Positions 39,973-48,974 of a stretch of DNA of 64,000 bases are shown one piece after another. The stretch is from Neobacillus cucumis (GTDB lineage: Bacteria; Bacillota; Bacilli; Bacillales_B; DSM-18226): positions 496,001 through 560,000 of the forward strand of contig NZ_JAEHGC010000001.1 of assembly GCF_016107705.1 (NCBI RefSeq). The letters are read 5' to 3'. The notes beneath the pieces were generated by a model, which saw nothing but the letters and a program-made list of their open reading frames with translations, had not been told where the DNA came from and ran no database searches. Position 1 is the first letter of the stretch. Each line of letters opens with the position of its first letter. The position numbers and the translations under genes were made by a program.

Positions 39973-41320
39973 TTTTTTCACTCTCCCTCTTATCCTCAAC
40001 CTTACAAACTAAACTTCCATCCGCTAATTGGATTTCAACTGATTCATCTTTATTTACCTGATGAACACTCTTAACCAGTCTGTTGTCATCTGTATAAACA
40101 AGACTGTAACCCCGTTCCATTATTTTTAAAGGGCTTAAAGCTTTTAATGTTGAAATCATTCGATCAAATTCTGTTTGTTTTTTCATTAAGATTTGCATCA
40201 TCGCTCGATTGATTTCTTTTTGTGTCCGGTTAAATTGTTTTTCCGCTTCCAGTACTAATACTTTCGGAGATTTTAGCTGCAGTCTCTTATAAACCGTTAC
40301 GTATTGTCCTGATTTTAATGCTGACAGACGGGTAAGACCACGTTCAAGCGAGTCCGTTAATTTATCCACTTGCTCCAGCTTTTGTTCATAAAGTCGAAGT
40401 GGATATCGAAAAGCGTAGGATTTTTGCACACGCGAAAAACGCTGCTTTTCTGTCCGGAATTTTTCATTCATTGCTCTTAAAAGCCGGGTTTGACGCTGCA
40501 GAACCCTTTCCATAAGCTCCTCAATATGAGGGACTGCGAGTTCCGCAGCAGCCGTTGGTGTAGGTGCGCGCAGGTCGGCCACAAAATCTGCGATGGTAAA
40601 ATCCGTTTCATGTCCTACAGCAGAGATAACCGGTATAGAAGAGGCATAAATCGCCCGGGCAACTAATTCTTCATTAAAGGCCCATAGCTCCTCAATCGAA
40701 CCTCCGCCACGGCCAACAATGAGTACATCAATCGCTTCGAGTTTATTTGCTTTTTCAATCGCTCCAGCAATCGAGGGTGCAGCGTTTTCACCTTGTACAA
40801 GCGCTGGAAAAACAAGGATTTTGACTATGGGATAACGCCTTTTTATGGTGGTAATAATATCCCTGATGGCCGCTCCTGTTTGGGAGGTGATGACCCCAAC
40901 CGTTTTTGGATAGGCTGGAATCGGCCTTTTTTTATCTATTGCAAATAATCCTTCCGATTCAAGCCTTTTCTTCAGCTGTTCATAGGCTAAAAATAGTTCT
41001 CCAATACCGTCAGGCCGCATTTCCTTTATATAAATTTGATATTGTCCGCTTGGTTCATAGACAGATATGTCCCCTTTTACAATAACCTTCATCCCGTTTT
41101 CAGGTGAAAATTTCATCGCTCTTGAATGGCTAGAAAACATAACAGCCAGAATGCGTGCTTTTTCATCTTTTAAAGTAAGGTACATGTGTCCGCTTGAATG
41201 CTGCTTAAAATTCGAAATTTCACCGCGAACATGAACATCCTGTAAATGGGGATCAGCATCAAATTTTCTTTTTATGTATTTGGTTAAGGCATTAACTGAT
41301 AAGTACCTTTGCTCCTGCAT
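39962..41320 (-). CDS. xseA: Exodeoxyribonuclease VII large subunit
   Basis: Catalytic subunit of the single-strand exonuclease, 452 residues. An N-terminal OB fold (about 10-105; [20 protein letters not shown]) is followed by the nuclease domain with [18 protein letters not shown] (near 135), [16 protein letters not shown] (near 205) and [20 protein letters not shown] (near 240), then a coiled coil. ATG at 41320 has AAAGGAG six bases upstream; the longer frame to 41401 is not supported. B. subtilis has folD between nusB and xseA; it is absent here. Confidence 0.95.
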   Translation of the reverse strand: MQEQRYLSVNALTKYIKRKFDADPHLQDVHVRGEISNFKQHSSGHMYLTLKDEKARILAVMFSSHSRAMKFSPENGMKVIVKGDISVYEPSGQYQIYIKEMRPDGIGELFLAYEQLKKRLESEGLFAIDKKRPIPAYPKTVGVITSQTGAAIRDIITTIKRRYPIVKILVFPALVQGENAAPSIAGAIEKANKLEAIDVLIVGRGGGSIEELWAFNEELVARAIYASSIPVISAVGHETDFTIADFVADLRAPTPTAAAELAVPHIEELMERVLQRQTRLLRAMNEKFRTEKQRFSRVQKSYAFRYPLRLYEQKLEQVDKLTDSLERGLTRLSALKSGQYVTVYKRLQLKSPKVLVLEAEKQFNRTQKEINRAMMQILMKKQTEFDRMISTLKALSPLKIMERGYSLVYTDDNRLVKSVHQVNKDESVEIQLADGSLVCKVEDKRESEKSGE

Positions 41321-41480
41321 AGCTAACTCCTTTAGAGTTTTTAACATAACCATAAAACTGTCCTTACCCATTATATATATAGTTCTCCATTTTGTCCGCA
41401 ATCTACGGGAAATGAAGAAAAATATACATGAAAGATAAGGACCATTGGGTATATTCTTTTATTTACTTTGTTTTGTAAAC

Positions 41481-41879
41481 TTATTCATTCGGAAGCTTTT
41501 CTTTCACTTTTGAAAGAACGCCATTGATAAAGCGGCTTGATTGTTCATCACCGTAAATTTTTGAGATTTCAATTGCTTCATCTAAAATGACATTTTCCGG
41601 AACTTCGTTTCGTGCAAAGTTTAATTCGTATACAGCGATTCTCAGTAGGTTTCGGTCAACAACAGCCACGCGGTCTAATGTCCACTTTTCTAAGTTTTCT
41701 TTAATCAATTGATCAATCGTATTTTTTTGTTCGACGACTCCTAAAACAAGTTTGTTTAAATAGTCGTCATTCGTTTCCCCGTCCAAAACATGTTCGATTG
41801 CCGATTCCGGGTCCACATTGCTTACATCGATTTGGAAAAGGGCTTGTAATGCCTTTTCTCTAGCTGTTCTTCTTTTCAT
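41481..41879 (-). CDS. nusB: Transcription antitermination factor NusB
   Basis: A 132-residue all-helical RNA-binding protein that, with NusE (S10), binds boxA in rRNA leaders. The N-terminal MKRRTAREKALQALFQID and the closing AIEISKIYGDEQSSRFINGVL match the family. ATG at 41879 has AAAGGAG about 11 bases upstream. It is the first gene of the nusB-xseA-xseB-ispA group. Confidence 0.94.
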   Translation of the reverse strand: MKRRTAREKALQALFQIDVSNVDPESAIEHVLDGETNDDYLNKLVLGVVEQKNTIDQLIKENLEKWTLDRVAVVDRNLLRIAVYELNFARNEVPENVILDEAIEISKIYGDEQSSRFINGVLSKVKEKLPNE

Positions 41880-42019
41880 TATACAGTTAACTCCTTTTAG
41901 AGACATTGATAAAAGTCTGTCCATTCATGTTCCATTATTTTAGTTTGTCAATCACATAAAAAATATAATAGCATAACTAAAAATGATTCGCACTGTACGA
42001 GCAGATTTTTTTAAAATTA

Positions 42020-42092
42020 AGCTCTGTTAATAGTTGTTGATTTCCGCTCCAATCAACGTTGTTCAAAAATCAACATTGTCCTTTTCACAGCC
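42020..42092. repeat. MITE-like palindromic element, copy B
   Basis: A 73-bp relative of the element at 29726-29788. It shares the left end GCTCTGTTAA, the inner hairpin GTTGATT-N8-AATCAAC with CGCTCC in the loop, and the right end CACAGCC. It has about 10 extra bases with another ATCAACATTG. It lies between nusB and the Asp23-family gene; A/T-rich flanks resemble each other but no clear target duplication is seen. Confidence 0.65.
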
Positions 42093-42100
42093 TTAAATTA

Positions 42101-42130
42101 AAAAACCAAAGGATTTCTCCTTTGGTTTTG
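42101..42130 (-). terminator. Terminator of the accB-accC-asp23 operon
   Basis: AAACCAAAGGA and TCCTTTGGTTT form an 11-bp stem around a four-base loop, with a T-run on the minus strand. Confidence 0.88.
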
Positions 42131-42134
42131 GCTA

Positions 42135-42542
42135 TTATAGTTCTTGTTCGATTTCTGATTCGCTTTTTTGATTTTCAAATTGGATACCAACTACGTGAAT
42201 GTTGATTTCTTCCGCATCTAAGGCGGTCATATTTAACAAGGCTTGTCGGATATTATCTTGAATCTTTTGTGCAACTGCAGGAATGGACACCCCAAATTTC
42301 ATCACACAATAGACATCTACTTTGATTCCGGATTCGGTTAATTCGACTTTAACACCTTTTCCATGATTCTTTTTCCCTAACCGCTCTACTACACCCGCGG
42401 CAAAGTTTCCTCTCATGGAGGCTACGCCTTCTACCTCTGAAGCAGCAATCCCTGCAATTACTTCAATCACTTCCGGTGCAATTTCCACTTTACCAAGTCC
42501 GTTGTTTCCTTGCTCCATTTCCAAGATACTAAACTCACTCAT
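42135..42542 (-). CDS. Asp23/Gls24 family protein (YqhY)
   Basis: A 135-residue cytoplasmic protein of the Asp23 family. GKVEIAPEVIEVIAGIAASEVEGVASM (two segments of the family core, about residues 17-43), VYCVMKFGVSIPAVAQKIQ and a C-terminal Glu-rich tail are typical. B. subtilis YqhY is cotranscribed with accB-accC and is thought to restrain acetyl-CoA carboxylase activity; the same operon layout (20-base gap after accC) supports that role here. Confidence 0.9.
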   Translation of the reverse strand: MSEFSILEMEQGNNGLGKVEIAPEVIEVIAGIAASEVEGVASMRGNFAAGVVERLGKKNHGKGVKVELTESGIKVDVYCVMKFGVSIPAVAQKIQDNIRQALLNMTALDAEEINIHVVGIQFENQKSESEIEQEL

Positions 42543-42562
42543 TTTTAGAACACCTCCAGATT

Positions 42563-43918
42563 TTAGACTGACTTCATCACATCGTGCAATTCTAAAAACT
42601 TCGTATTGAACTGGCCTTCTACAAATTTTTCATGTTCAAGAAGTTTTAAATGAAACGGAATTGTCGTATGGATTCCTTCTACAATAAATTCGCTTAATGC
42701 CCGTTTCATTCTTGCAATTGCCTCTTCCCTGGTGTTTCCATATGTGATGACTTTCGCAATCATGGAATCGTAGTAAGGCGGAATTGAATATCCCGGATAT
42801 GCAGCAGAATCAACCCGAACCCCTAAGCCGCCAGGAGGTAAATACATATGGATTTTTCCTGGGGATGGCATAAAATTCTTCTCCGGATTTTCTGCATTAA
42901 TTCGGCATTCAATTGCCCAACCCGTGAAGGTAACATCCTGTTGTTTCAAAGATAATTTTTCTCCGGAAGCTACTCGTATTTGTTCTTTAATGAGATCTGT
43001 TCCAGTGACCAATTCAGTTACAGGATGCTCTACCTGTATTCTTGTATTCATTTCCATAAAATAAAATTTTCGATTGCGGTAGTCATATATAAATTCTACC
43101 GTGCCTGCACCAGAATAATCAACTGCTTTCGCCGCTTTTACTGCTGCATTACCCATTTCTTCACGAATTTCCCCGTCCAAGGCAGGTGAAGGGGTCTCTT
43201 CAAGTAATTTCTGCAGTCTCCGTTGGATGGAACAATCCCTTTCACCCAAATGAATGGTATTGCCATAATTATCTGCAAGCACCTGTATTTCAACATGGCG
43301 GAAATCCTCAATATATTTTTCAATATATACACCAGGGTTACCAAATGCTGTTAGGGCTTCCTGCTGGGTGATATTAATTCCCTTAATTAATTCTTGTTCA
43401 TTCTTGGCGATCCGAATTCCTTTTCCACCGCCCCCGGCTGTTGCTTTAATGATGACCGGATAATTTATCTTTTCTACAAGTTCAAGCGCCTGTTCAATAT
43501 CCTCTATGATTCCAGTTGAGCCGGGAACAATTGGAACGCCTGCTTCCCGCATGGTTTCTCTTGCGATGTCCTTTGTTCCCATTTTTGTGATGGCTTCAGG
43601 GCTTGGGCCGACAAATGTGATATTGCAATCACGGCAAAGCTCAGCAAAAGCTGCATTTTCAGCAAGAAAACCATAACCAGGGTGAATCGCATCACAGGCA
43701 GTTAATTTTGCTACACTTATAATATTTGTAAAGTTTAAATAACTATCTTTTGATGAGGTGGGTCCAATACAATAGGCCTCATCCGCTAATTGTACATGCA
43801 GTGCTTCACGGTCTGCTTCGGAAAAAACGGCAACTGTTTCAATCCCCATTTCCCTGCAGGCGCGAATAATTCTAACTGCAATTTCTCCTCTGTTTGCAAT
43901 TAACAGCTTTTTTATCAT
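42563..43918 (-). CDS. accC: Biotin carboxylase subunit of acetyl-CoA carboxylase
   Basis: ATP-dependent carboxylation of biotin on AccB, the first half-reaction of fatty acid synthesis. The 451-residue ATP-grasp enzyme has [20 protein letters not shown] at the start, the glycine-rich ATP lid [13 protein letters not shown] (near 160), [16 protein letters not shown] (near 230) and [15 protein letters not shown] (near 286). It follows accB by 14 bases. It may also serve the propionyl-CoA carboxylase subunit, which has no biotin carboxylase gene beside it. Confidence 0.96.
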   Translation of the reverse strand: MIKKLLIANRGEIAVRIIRACREMGIETVAVFSEADREALHVQLADEAYCIGPTSSKDSYLNFTNIISVAKLTACDAIHPGYGFLAENAAFAELCRDCNITFVGPSPEAITKMGTKDIARETMREAGVPIVPGSTGIIEDIEQALELVEKINYPVIIKATAGGGGKGIRIAKNEQELIKGINITQQEALTAFGNPGVYIEKYIEDFRHVEIQVLADNYGNTIHLGERDCSIQRRLQKLLEETPSPALDGEIREEMGNAAVKAAKAVDYSGAGTVEFIYDYRNRKFYFMEMNTRIQVEHPVTELVTGTDLIKEQIRVASGEKLSLKQQDVTFTGWAIECRINAENPEKNFMPSPGKIHMYLPPGGLGVRVDSAAYPGYSIPPYYDSMIAKVITYGNTREEAIARMKRALSEFIVEGIHTTIPFHLKLLEHEKFVEGQFNTKFLELHDVMKSV

Positions 43919-43932
43919 TCTGTTACCGCTCC

Positions 43933-44445
43933 TTATTCAGGCTTTACTAAAAATAATGGCTGTCCGTATTCCACTAATTGTCCATCTTTCGCAAGAACTT
44001 CGACAATTTCTCCGTTTACTTCTGCTTCAATTTCATTGAATAATTTCATCGCCTCAACGATACAAACAATGGAATCCTTAGAAACCTTTGAACCTGCTTT
44101 AACATAGACATCAGCATCTGGTGATGGGGAGGCATAGAAAGTCCCTACCATTGGAGAAGTAATTTTGTGAAGGTTGGAAGTATCCGCTTGAACAGGAGCT
44201 TCTGTTACCGGTTCTTGTTTAATTTCTTGCACCGGTGTAACTGGTGCTGCCGGTTGTACAGGCGCTGCTTGAACAGGTTGTGCTGCAGGAACTTCAGTAT
44301 GTACGACTGGTTGAACCGTAGTGACGACAGAAGTCACATTTTTCTTCATTTGAATTTTTGAACCTTCATTTTCATAAACAAATTCATCAATACTGGATTG
44401 ATCAACTAATTTAATTAACTCACGAATTTCTTGTACCTTTAACAT
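43933..44445 (-). CDS. accB: Biotin carboxyl carrier protein of acetyl-CoA carboxylase
   Basis: A 170-residue carrier. An N-terminal helical region (residues 1-35) is followed by a long Pro/Ala/Val/Gln linker (about 45-90) and the biotinyl domain (about 93-170) with the biotinylated Lys in [26 protein letters not shown] and [14 protein letters not shown] are typical barrel strands. It is the first gene of accB-accC-asp23. Confidence 0.96.
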   Translation of the reverse strand: MLKVQEIRELIKLVDQSSIDEFVYENEGSKIQMKKNVTSVVTTVQPVVHTEVPAAQPVQAAPVQPAAPVTPVQEIKQEPVTEAPVQADTSNLHKITSPMVGTFYASPSPDADVYVKAGSKVSKDSIVCIVEAMKLFNEIEAEVNGEIVEVLAKDGQLVEYGQPLFLVKPE

Positions 44446-44605
44446 TGAGTAACACTCCTTGTACCACTATATTAAGACTAGCTACTAATACTATACGATA
44501 CTATCTTATAAAAGTTCAACAATCTATATTTTTTCTCCTTCTTCAATAACCTTCAAATTCATTTTAATCTTTATTTAACTAAAAGTAAAAAAAGGGTGGG
44601 AAAGT

Positions 44606-44663
44606 GGGTGACAGGCACCGCCCGTGGACTTTTCAGCAAAAGTGTCCGCACCAGGCGGACACT
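44606..44663. repeat. REP-like double palindrome
   Basis: Two short dyads lie in tandem: GGTG-ACAGG-CACC (44607-44619) and a perfect 9-bp stem AGTGTCCGC-ACCAG-GCGGACACT (44641-44663). They are GC-rich within an A/T-rich gap between accB and spoIIIAH. The GGTGACAGGCACC core resembles repetitive extragenic palindromes seen in many Bacillus genomes; only one copy is in this window. Confidence 0.5.
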
Positions 44664-44668
44664 CTACA

Positions 44669-44717
44669 AACCAAAAAGAAGGAAAGCTTTAAACTTTCCC
44701 CCCTCTTTGGTTTTTTT
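44669..44717 (-). terminator. Terminator of the spoIIIA operon
   Basis: A long imperfect stem pairs CCAAAAAGAAGGAAAG with CTTTCCCCCCTCTTTGG (several G-T pairs) just after spoIIIAH, followed by a short T-rich stretch. Confidence 0.7.
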
Positions 44718-44718
44718 C

Positions 44719-45294
44719 TTATTTTGTTGGCTGGAATTCGACGGCAACGTAATTGGTATCGCCAATTTCCTTTTTAACCTGTTGAATGATATCGTTTGCT
44801 GCAGTTGCTGATGGTTGTTTCTTTGATTTTACTGTCACGCGGACTTGGTTTCCTTCGGCTCTGACAAGAGCATCCTCATATCCCATCGTTTTAATTAGTG
44901 TTTCAAGAATTTCTTCTTTTTGAGCTGTTTTATTTAGTTCTTTCATTTGATCCATCGCTTCGCTTCTTTTATCGGCAGGAAGATCTGTACTAGCCATTTG
45001 AGCTGTTAAATCTTCTTGTAATTGACTGCGTTCATCTTGCAATTTTAAACGAAGTGCTTCAAATTCATCATCACCGGCAATCTGGGAGATAATGGTCTTA
45101 TCATCTTTAGCATTTGTTTTAGCCGTGGATTTTGAATTCATTTCTTTTTGATCCATTTGATCTTTTGCTTTTTGTTGTACAGCTGTAAGTTCATTACTAT
45201 TTTTTTGCTCTGGTGAAGTAATATAATACACCGATAATACAACCACCAAACTTAACATTGTTAATAACCAAACCGTTTGTTTTTTCAATAGCAT
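44719..45294 (-). CDS. spoIIIAH: Stage III sporulation protein AH
   Basis: Mother-cell half of the SpoIIQ-SpoIIIAH channel between mother cell and forespore. The 191-residue protein has one N-terminal membrane segment (about residues 7-25), a Lys/Gln-rich helical stalk and a C-terminal ring-building (YscJ/FliF-like) domain (about 90-190). It is the last gene of the operon. Length is close to B. subtilis SpoIIIAH (218), with a shorter linker. Confidence 0.93.
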   Translation of the reverse strand: MLLKKQTVWLLTMLSLVVVLSVYYITSPEQKNSNELTAVQQKAKDQMDQKEMNSKSTAKTNAKDDKTIISQIAGDDEFEALRLKLQDERSQLQEDLTAQMASTDLPADKRSEAMDQMKELNKTAQKEEILETLIKTMGYEDALVRAEGNQVRVTVKSKKQPSATAANDIIQQVKKEIGDTNYVAVEFQPTK

Positions 45295-45309
45295 GAATAA
45301 ATCCCCCTC

Positions 45310-45960
45310 TTATTTTTTTGGCATGACAGCAACTCGGTGGCTTGGAACCCCAAGCGCCCTTGTTACTGCTTCAATAATCCATTTTTTCACTTGAATATTT
45401 TCTGCACCTCGGGCAACGACTAGTACACCGCGAATTTCAGGCTTTTTTGTTTCTGTCACAATTGGAGTCTCTTTTTCGCCGTCTCGGATGATAACAAGCT
45501 GTTCATCTGTAGAAGATTCCTGAACCTTCCGTTGTCCACCTTCACGATCGGTTTCTTCTGTTGTTTGCGATTTTGTAACCCTATTCTTTTCAAGCACTCG
45601 CTGATCTGTAGAGTCAATATTTACAACGACAGTGACATCTTTGACTCCAAGCATATTCTCTAGAGCCTTCTTCAACTGCTCCTCATAAGCTTGTTCATAT
45701 TCATGGATGGTTTTATTTCCAGTTGATTTTCCCAATCCAAAGGCCGGTACATCACTCGCTGGCTGGTTATCACTTTTCATAGCTGGAACATCTGGTGCCG
45801 CTGAGTCCGTTTTAAATAGAACATTCCCAACAAGCATAAAGGCTGCTCCGATACAGAGAACCAGGAGCATATACTGATATTTGCCTGCTTTTTTATTAGT
45901 GCTTCCGTCCCTTTTAAGTAAATTCTTTAACCATGATAATGGTCCTTGTTTTTTATCCAT
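45310..45960 (-). CDS. spoIIIAG: Stage III sporulation protein AG
   Basis: A 216-residue ring-forming membrane protein of the SpoIIIA-SpoIIQ complex. One membrane segment (about residues 27-45) is followed by a periplasm-facing ring-building motif domain with GVKDVTVVVNIDSTDQRVLE and RGVLVVARGAENIQVKKWI. ATG at 45960 overlaps the spoIIIAF stop by eight bases (ATGGATAA), implying translational coupling; the GGGGGG upstream is rather far (14 bases). Confidence 0.93.
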   Translation of the reverse strand: MDKKQGPLSWLKNLLKRDGSTNKKAGKYQYMLLVLCIGAAFMLVGNVLFKTDSAAPDVPAMKSDNQPASDVPAFGLGKSTGNKTIHEYEQAYEEQLKKALENMLGVKDVTVVVNIDSTDQRVLEKNRVTKSQTTEETDREGGQRKVQESSTDEQLVIIRDGEKETPIVTETKKPEIRGVLVVARGAENIQVKKWIIEAVTRALGVPSHRVAVMPKK

Positions 45961-46582
45961 TTTTGTTCTTAATCCCCCCTTCAATCGAAACTTCTAGAGA
46001 TTTCTCAGCAACATCCCATTTCTGAGAAAGAAATGCAGCAACCTTTGCTGTGTCTTCTGCTGAAACATTGGATGAAAGAGGTGTTTCTGTGTTGATGTCC
46101 ACTTGTTTGATCGCTTCGACTGTCTGTTCCGATGTTTCTGGATGCTTCAGAAGAACCGTTATCTTTTGGATGTTTTCAGGGAAGGCTTGGTCACTTTCTT
46201 TATTCGTTGCAATGTCTATGTCTGCAATTTCTAATCCGTAGTTTTCCATCAACTCCTCCTTAACGTCCTTTTTTAATTGGACACGCATTTGTTCTAAAAT
46301 ATATGCATGTTGAGAGTCTTGTATTTCTTTTTTCTTTGAATCTATTAAATTTTTTATATTTTTTTCTCCAGGCGTTTGATTTGATGGGATGGACACAAGA
46401 GTTGTTTCAAAGTCCTTGGAGATTAATTTAAAAATGGGGGTAAGGATAATGGCGATTAACAATAATCCTGTTACCATCTTTACGTACTTTTGCATACTGG
46501 AATTGGGTAGAAGCATATCGATTACAGTTGCCAGGAGGACAAATAGAATAATATTTGTTACCCACTCTTTTATAAACTCCAT
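45953..46582 (-). CDS. spoIIIAF: Stage III sporulation protein AF
   Basis: A 209-residue protein with two N-terminal membrane segments (about residues 8-25 and 35-52; ATVIDMLLPNSSMQKYVKMV between them) and a soluble ring-building-motif domain after a charged helix. It belongs to the mother-cell export complex that feeds the forespore. The gap to spoIIIAE is 13 bases. Confidence 0.92.
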   Translation of the reverse strand: MEFIKEWVTNIILFVLLATVIDMLLPNSSMQKYVKMVTGLLLIAIILTPIFKLISKDFETTLVSIPSNQTPGEKNIKNLIDSKKKEIQDSQHAYILEQMRVQLKKDVKEELMENYGLEIADIDIATNKESDQAFPENIQKITVLLKHPETSEQTVEAIKQVDINTETPLSSNVSAEDTAKVAAFLSQKWDVAEKSLEVSIEGGIKNKNG

Positions 46583-46595
46583 ATCGCTCCCCTCC

Positions 46596-47807
46596 CTATC
46601 GCATCATCATGGTCAGATTTCCTGCCGCCACTATTACCGTAATACTTAAAAAAAACATCAATGAAACAATACCCAATGCAGCAAAAACATAGATTACACT
46701 TTTGCTGATAATATCAAGACAGCTGATTATTGGACCGCCGCCCAATGGCTGTAAGATAGCAGCTGCAAATTTATAAATAAACGCAATCATTAGTATTTTT
46801 AGAGCCGGGAATGCGACGATAATTAACAGGATTGCCACACCGGCTATTCCGACCGTATTTTTTAGCAGAGTTGAAGCACTGATGATTGTGTCAGAAGCAT
46901 CAGTAAAAATTCTGCCAATGACGGGAATAAAGTTCCCCGTTATAAACTTTGCTGTTCGAATTGCGACACCGTCAGTAACTGCAGCCGATGCCCCTTGTAC
47001 GGATATAACTCCAAGAAAAACCGTTAAAAAAAGACCCATTAATCCAATACTCCAGTTTCGAAGCAGCTGCGCAAGCTGAGTGACCTTATATTGATCTGAC
47101 ATGGTGCTAACAATACTTAGCAATGTCGCCAAAAAAAGAAGCGGAAGAATCACATATTGCATAAACAAACCGCTTGTATTCATTAAAAAAAGGATCATCG
47201 GATGAAAAAATGCTGCTGAAACAACCCCGCCTGTAGCGGCAATTAGAGCTAATAGAAGCGGAATAAGGGCCAGTACAAATGAAATCATCGTCCCAATGGC
47301 TTCGTTTGTATAGTTGATCACAACATGAAAACTATTTAAAGCAAGAATCACCATGACCATATAAACGATCGCATAAGCTACTTTACTGATGGCACTTTTC
47401 TCAAAAGCATTCTGCATGGACTGTAGAAACATACTGAAAACGGTAAGCATGATGATTGATCCAAGGAGCTTCCCGTTGGCAACAAATTCATGGAATGCAA
47501 ACTTTAAAACTCCTTGTCCCCATTGCTTGAAAGAAAACTTTTTTTCTCCTTTGATAAAATCATATAGGCTGCCTTTTTGGCTTTCTGGCAGAAATCCGTC
47601 ATATTTGGTTTGAATATCTTCCCAAAATTGCTTCAACTCTGTTAAATCCATTGATTTTAACTGGGAATCTACCAATTCTTGAGGTGCAAGAGGTGTTGAC
47701 GTTTCTTTTGTATCCTGCGATGGATCCTGTGAGGCTTGGACATTTGGAACATGTAAAAAAAATACGAGAAGAATAATAATAGGAATAATCTGCCACCATT
47801 GCTTCAT
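46596..47807 (-). CDS. spoIIIAE: Stage III sporulation protein AE
   Basis: The large polytopic subunit, 403 residues, with an N-terminal signal-like segment (residues 8-24), an extracytoplasmic region (about 25-100) and six to seven membrane helices. The conserved GGVVSAAFFHPMILFLMNTSG and GFLPESQKGS segments are visible. It is a candidate transmembrane pore of the SpoIIIA complex. Confidence 0.94.
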   Translation of the reverse strand: MKQWWQIIPIIILLVFFLHVPNVQASQDPSQDTKETSTPLAPQELVDSQLKSMDLTELKQFWEDIQTKYDGFLPESQKGSLYDFIKGEKKFSFKQWGQGVLKFAFHEFVANGKLLGSIIMLTVFSMFLQSMQNAFEKSAISKVAYAIVYMVMVILALNSFHVVINYTNEAIGTMISFVLALIPLLLALIAATGGVVSAAFFHPMILFLMNTSGLFMQYVILPLLFLATLLSIVSTMSDQYKVTQLAQLLRNWSIGLMGLFLTVFLGVISVQGASAAVTDGVAIRTAKFITGNFIPVIGRIFTDASDTIISASTLLKNTVGIAGVAILLIIVAFPALKILMIAFIYKFAAAILQPLGGGPIISCLDIISKSVIYVFAALGIVSLMFFLSITVIVAAGNLTMMMR

Positions 47808-47837
47808 TTAGAATTTCACCTCAATTTAATGGCATCT

Positions 47838-48227
47838 TTAACTGGGAATCAGTTTTATAATCGTTTCAATCATGACAGTTAGAATCGGTATGGCCATAGC
47901 AAGGATCAAAATTTTCCCTGCTAATTCAATTTTTGAAGCGAGTGCTCCTTGGCCTGCATCCTTTGTAATTTGCGAAGCAAATTCAGCAATATAAGCAATA
48001 CCAATGATTTTCAAAATGGTTTCCACATAAACCAGATTTACATTTGCATTTACAGCCAGCTTCTCAAGCATATGGATAATTTCGTAAATCTTGTCTACTA
48101 AAAATAAAAAAATGGTACAGCCGACAAATACGATTAAGAGAAAGGCAAAATTGGGTTTCTGCTCTTTAATGATTAAGGCAAGAAAGGTTGCCACTAGAGC
48201 TAACCCGACTATTTTTACGATTTCAAT
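47838..48227 (-). CDS. spoIIIAD: Stage III sporulation protein AD, probable AUU start
   Basis: A small polytopic protein of the SpoIIIA complex. From an ATT at 48227 it would be 129 residues, close to the 133 of B. subtilis, and begins EIVKIVGLALVATFLALIV-like after Met. AAAGGGGGG lies seven bases before the ATT and directly follows the spoIIIAC stop. No ATG, GTG or TTG occurs in frame there. The first ordinary start, GTG at 48194, has no ribosome binding site and would delete 11 conserved residues of the first helix. AUU initiation is rare, so a sequence error should also be considered. Confidence 0.9.
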   Translation of the reverse strand: MEIVKIVGLALVATFLALIIKEQKPNFAFLLIVFVGCTIFLFLVDKIYEIIHMLEKLAVNANVNLVYVETILKIIGIAYIAEFASQITKDAGQGALASKIELAGKILILAMAIPILTVMIETIIKLIPS

Positions 48228-48243
48228 GGCAGAGCCCCCCTTT

Positions 48244-48447
48244 CTATTGGAACAAGAAGACAGATTTTATTTTTTGGAAAAGATCATCCACGATAGATGC
48301 CACTTGAAATAAAATATAGATAAAACCAAATAACGTCACCCACTGGGCGTATTCCTTTTTACCAACCTGGTCTAGGACTGTATGCAAAAAGGCAACAACA
48401 ATCCCCACCCCAGCGATTTTAAAAATAATATCCACTTCTAACCCCAT
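48244..48447 (-). CDS. spoIIIAC: Stage III sporulation protein AC
   Basis: A 67-residue protein with two membrane helices (about residues 6-24 and 33-52). AGVGIVVAFLHTVLDQVGK and YAQWVTLFGFIYILFQV match the family. It lies 11 bases after spoIIIAB. It is homologous to part of SpoIIIAD, and the two are thought to form a membrane ring. Confidence 0.94.
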   Translation of the reverse strand: MGLEVDIIFKIAGVGIVVAFLHTVLDQVGKKEYAQWVTLFGFIYILFQVASIVDDLFQKIKSVFLFQ

Positions 48448-48458
48448 TGCAGCTCCCC

Positions 48459-48974
48459 CTAGAATAATAAAATGATTAATAATAATCCTGACAGGAATCC
48501 CAGGCTTTTTACCATTTTTTCGTATTTTGACTGTCTATCAAGCGCATCTGCTTCTTCTCTCTCTAAATGCGAAAGAGTCAGCATGATATGTTTTTGCTGG
48601 GAATAGCGGTCGTGTCTGCCAAGCGTTTCCCCAAATTGCTTCATAATCTCAAATTCACCTTGCTTTAAGGCTGTTGATTTCCATACCTCTTTCAAACTTG
48701 ATTCCCAAGCCTCTTTTACTGTTGTTTCCGAATCTGTAAGCTTCTTTGCAAAGGATTCGAAAAAACCGGATAAAGGTTTTGAGAGCTGATCAGAGAGTCT
48801 TCTTGCCGCTTCATGCAATGGTGTGTGCCCATACATAATTTCAGCTTCTAGTGATTGCAGACTAGAACGCAGCATTCGAAGCTGCCTTGGTCTTTCGCTG
48901 AAATTTCGTGATGCTTCAAAACCTGTCCAAGTGGTTGCAATAATAATGAAAATGGCACCAATAATTTTAATCAT
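48459..48974 (-). CDS. spoIIIAB: Stage III sporulation protein AB
   Basis: A 171-residue protein with an N-terminal anchor (about residues 3-17), a helical cytoplasmic domain with RQLRMLRSSLQSLEAEIMYG and PLHEAARRLSD, and a C-terminal hydrophobic end (LGFLSGLLLIILLF). The fold resembles GspF-type secretion proteins. It starts directly after the spoIIIAA stop codon. Confidence 0.93.
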   Translation of the reverse strand: MIKIIGAIFIIIATTWTGFEASRNFSERPRQLRMLRSSLQSLEAEIMYGHTPLHEAARRLSDQLSKPLSGFFESFAKKLTDSETTVKEAWESSLKEVWKSTALKQGEFEIMKQFGETLGRHDRYSQQKHIMLTLSHLEREEADALDRQSKYEKMVKSLGFLSGLLLIILLF

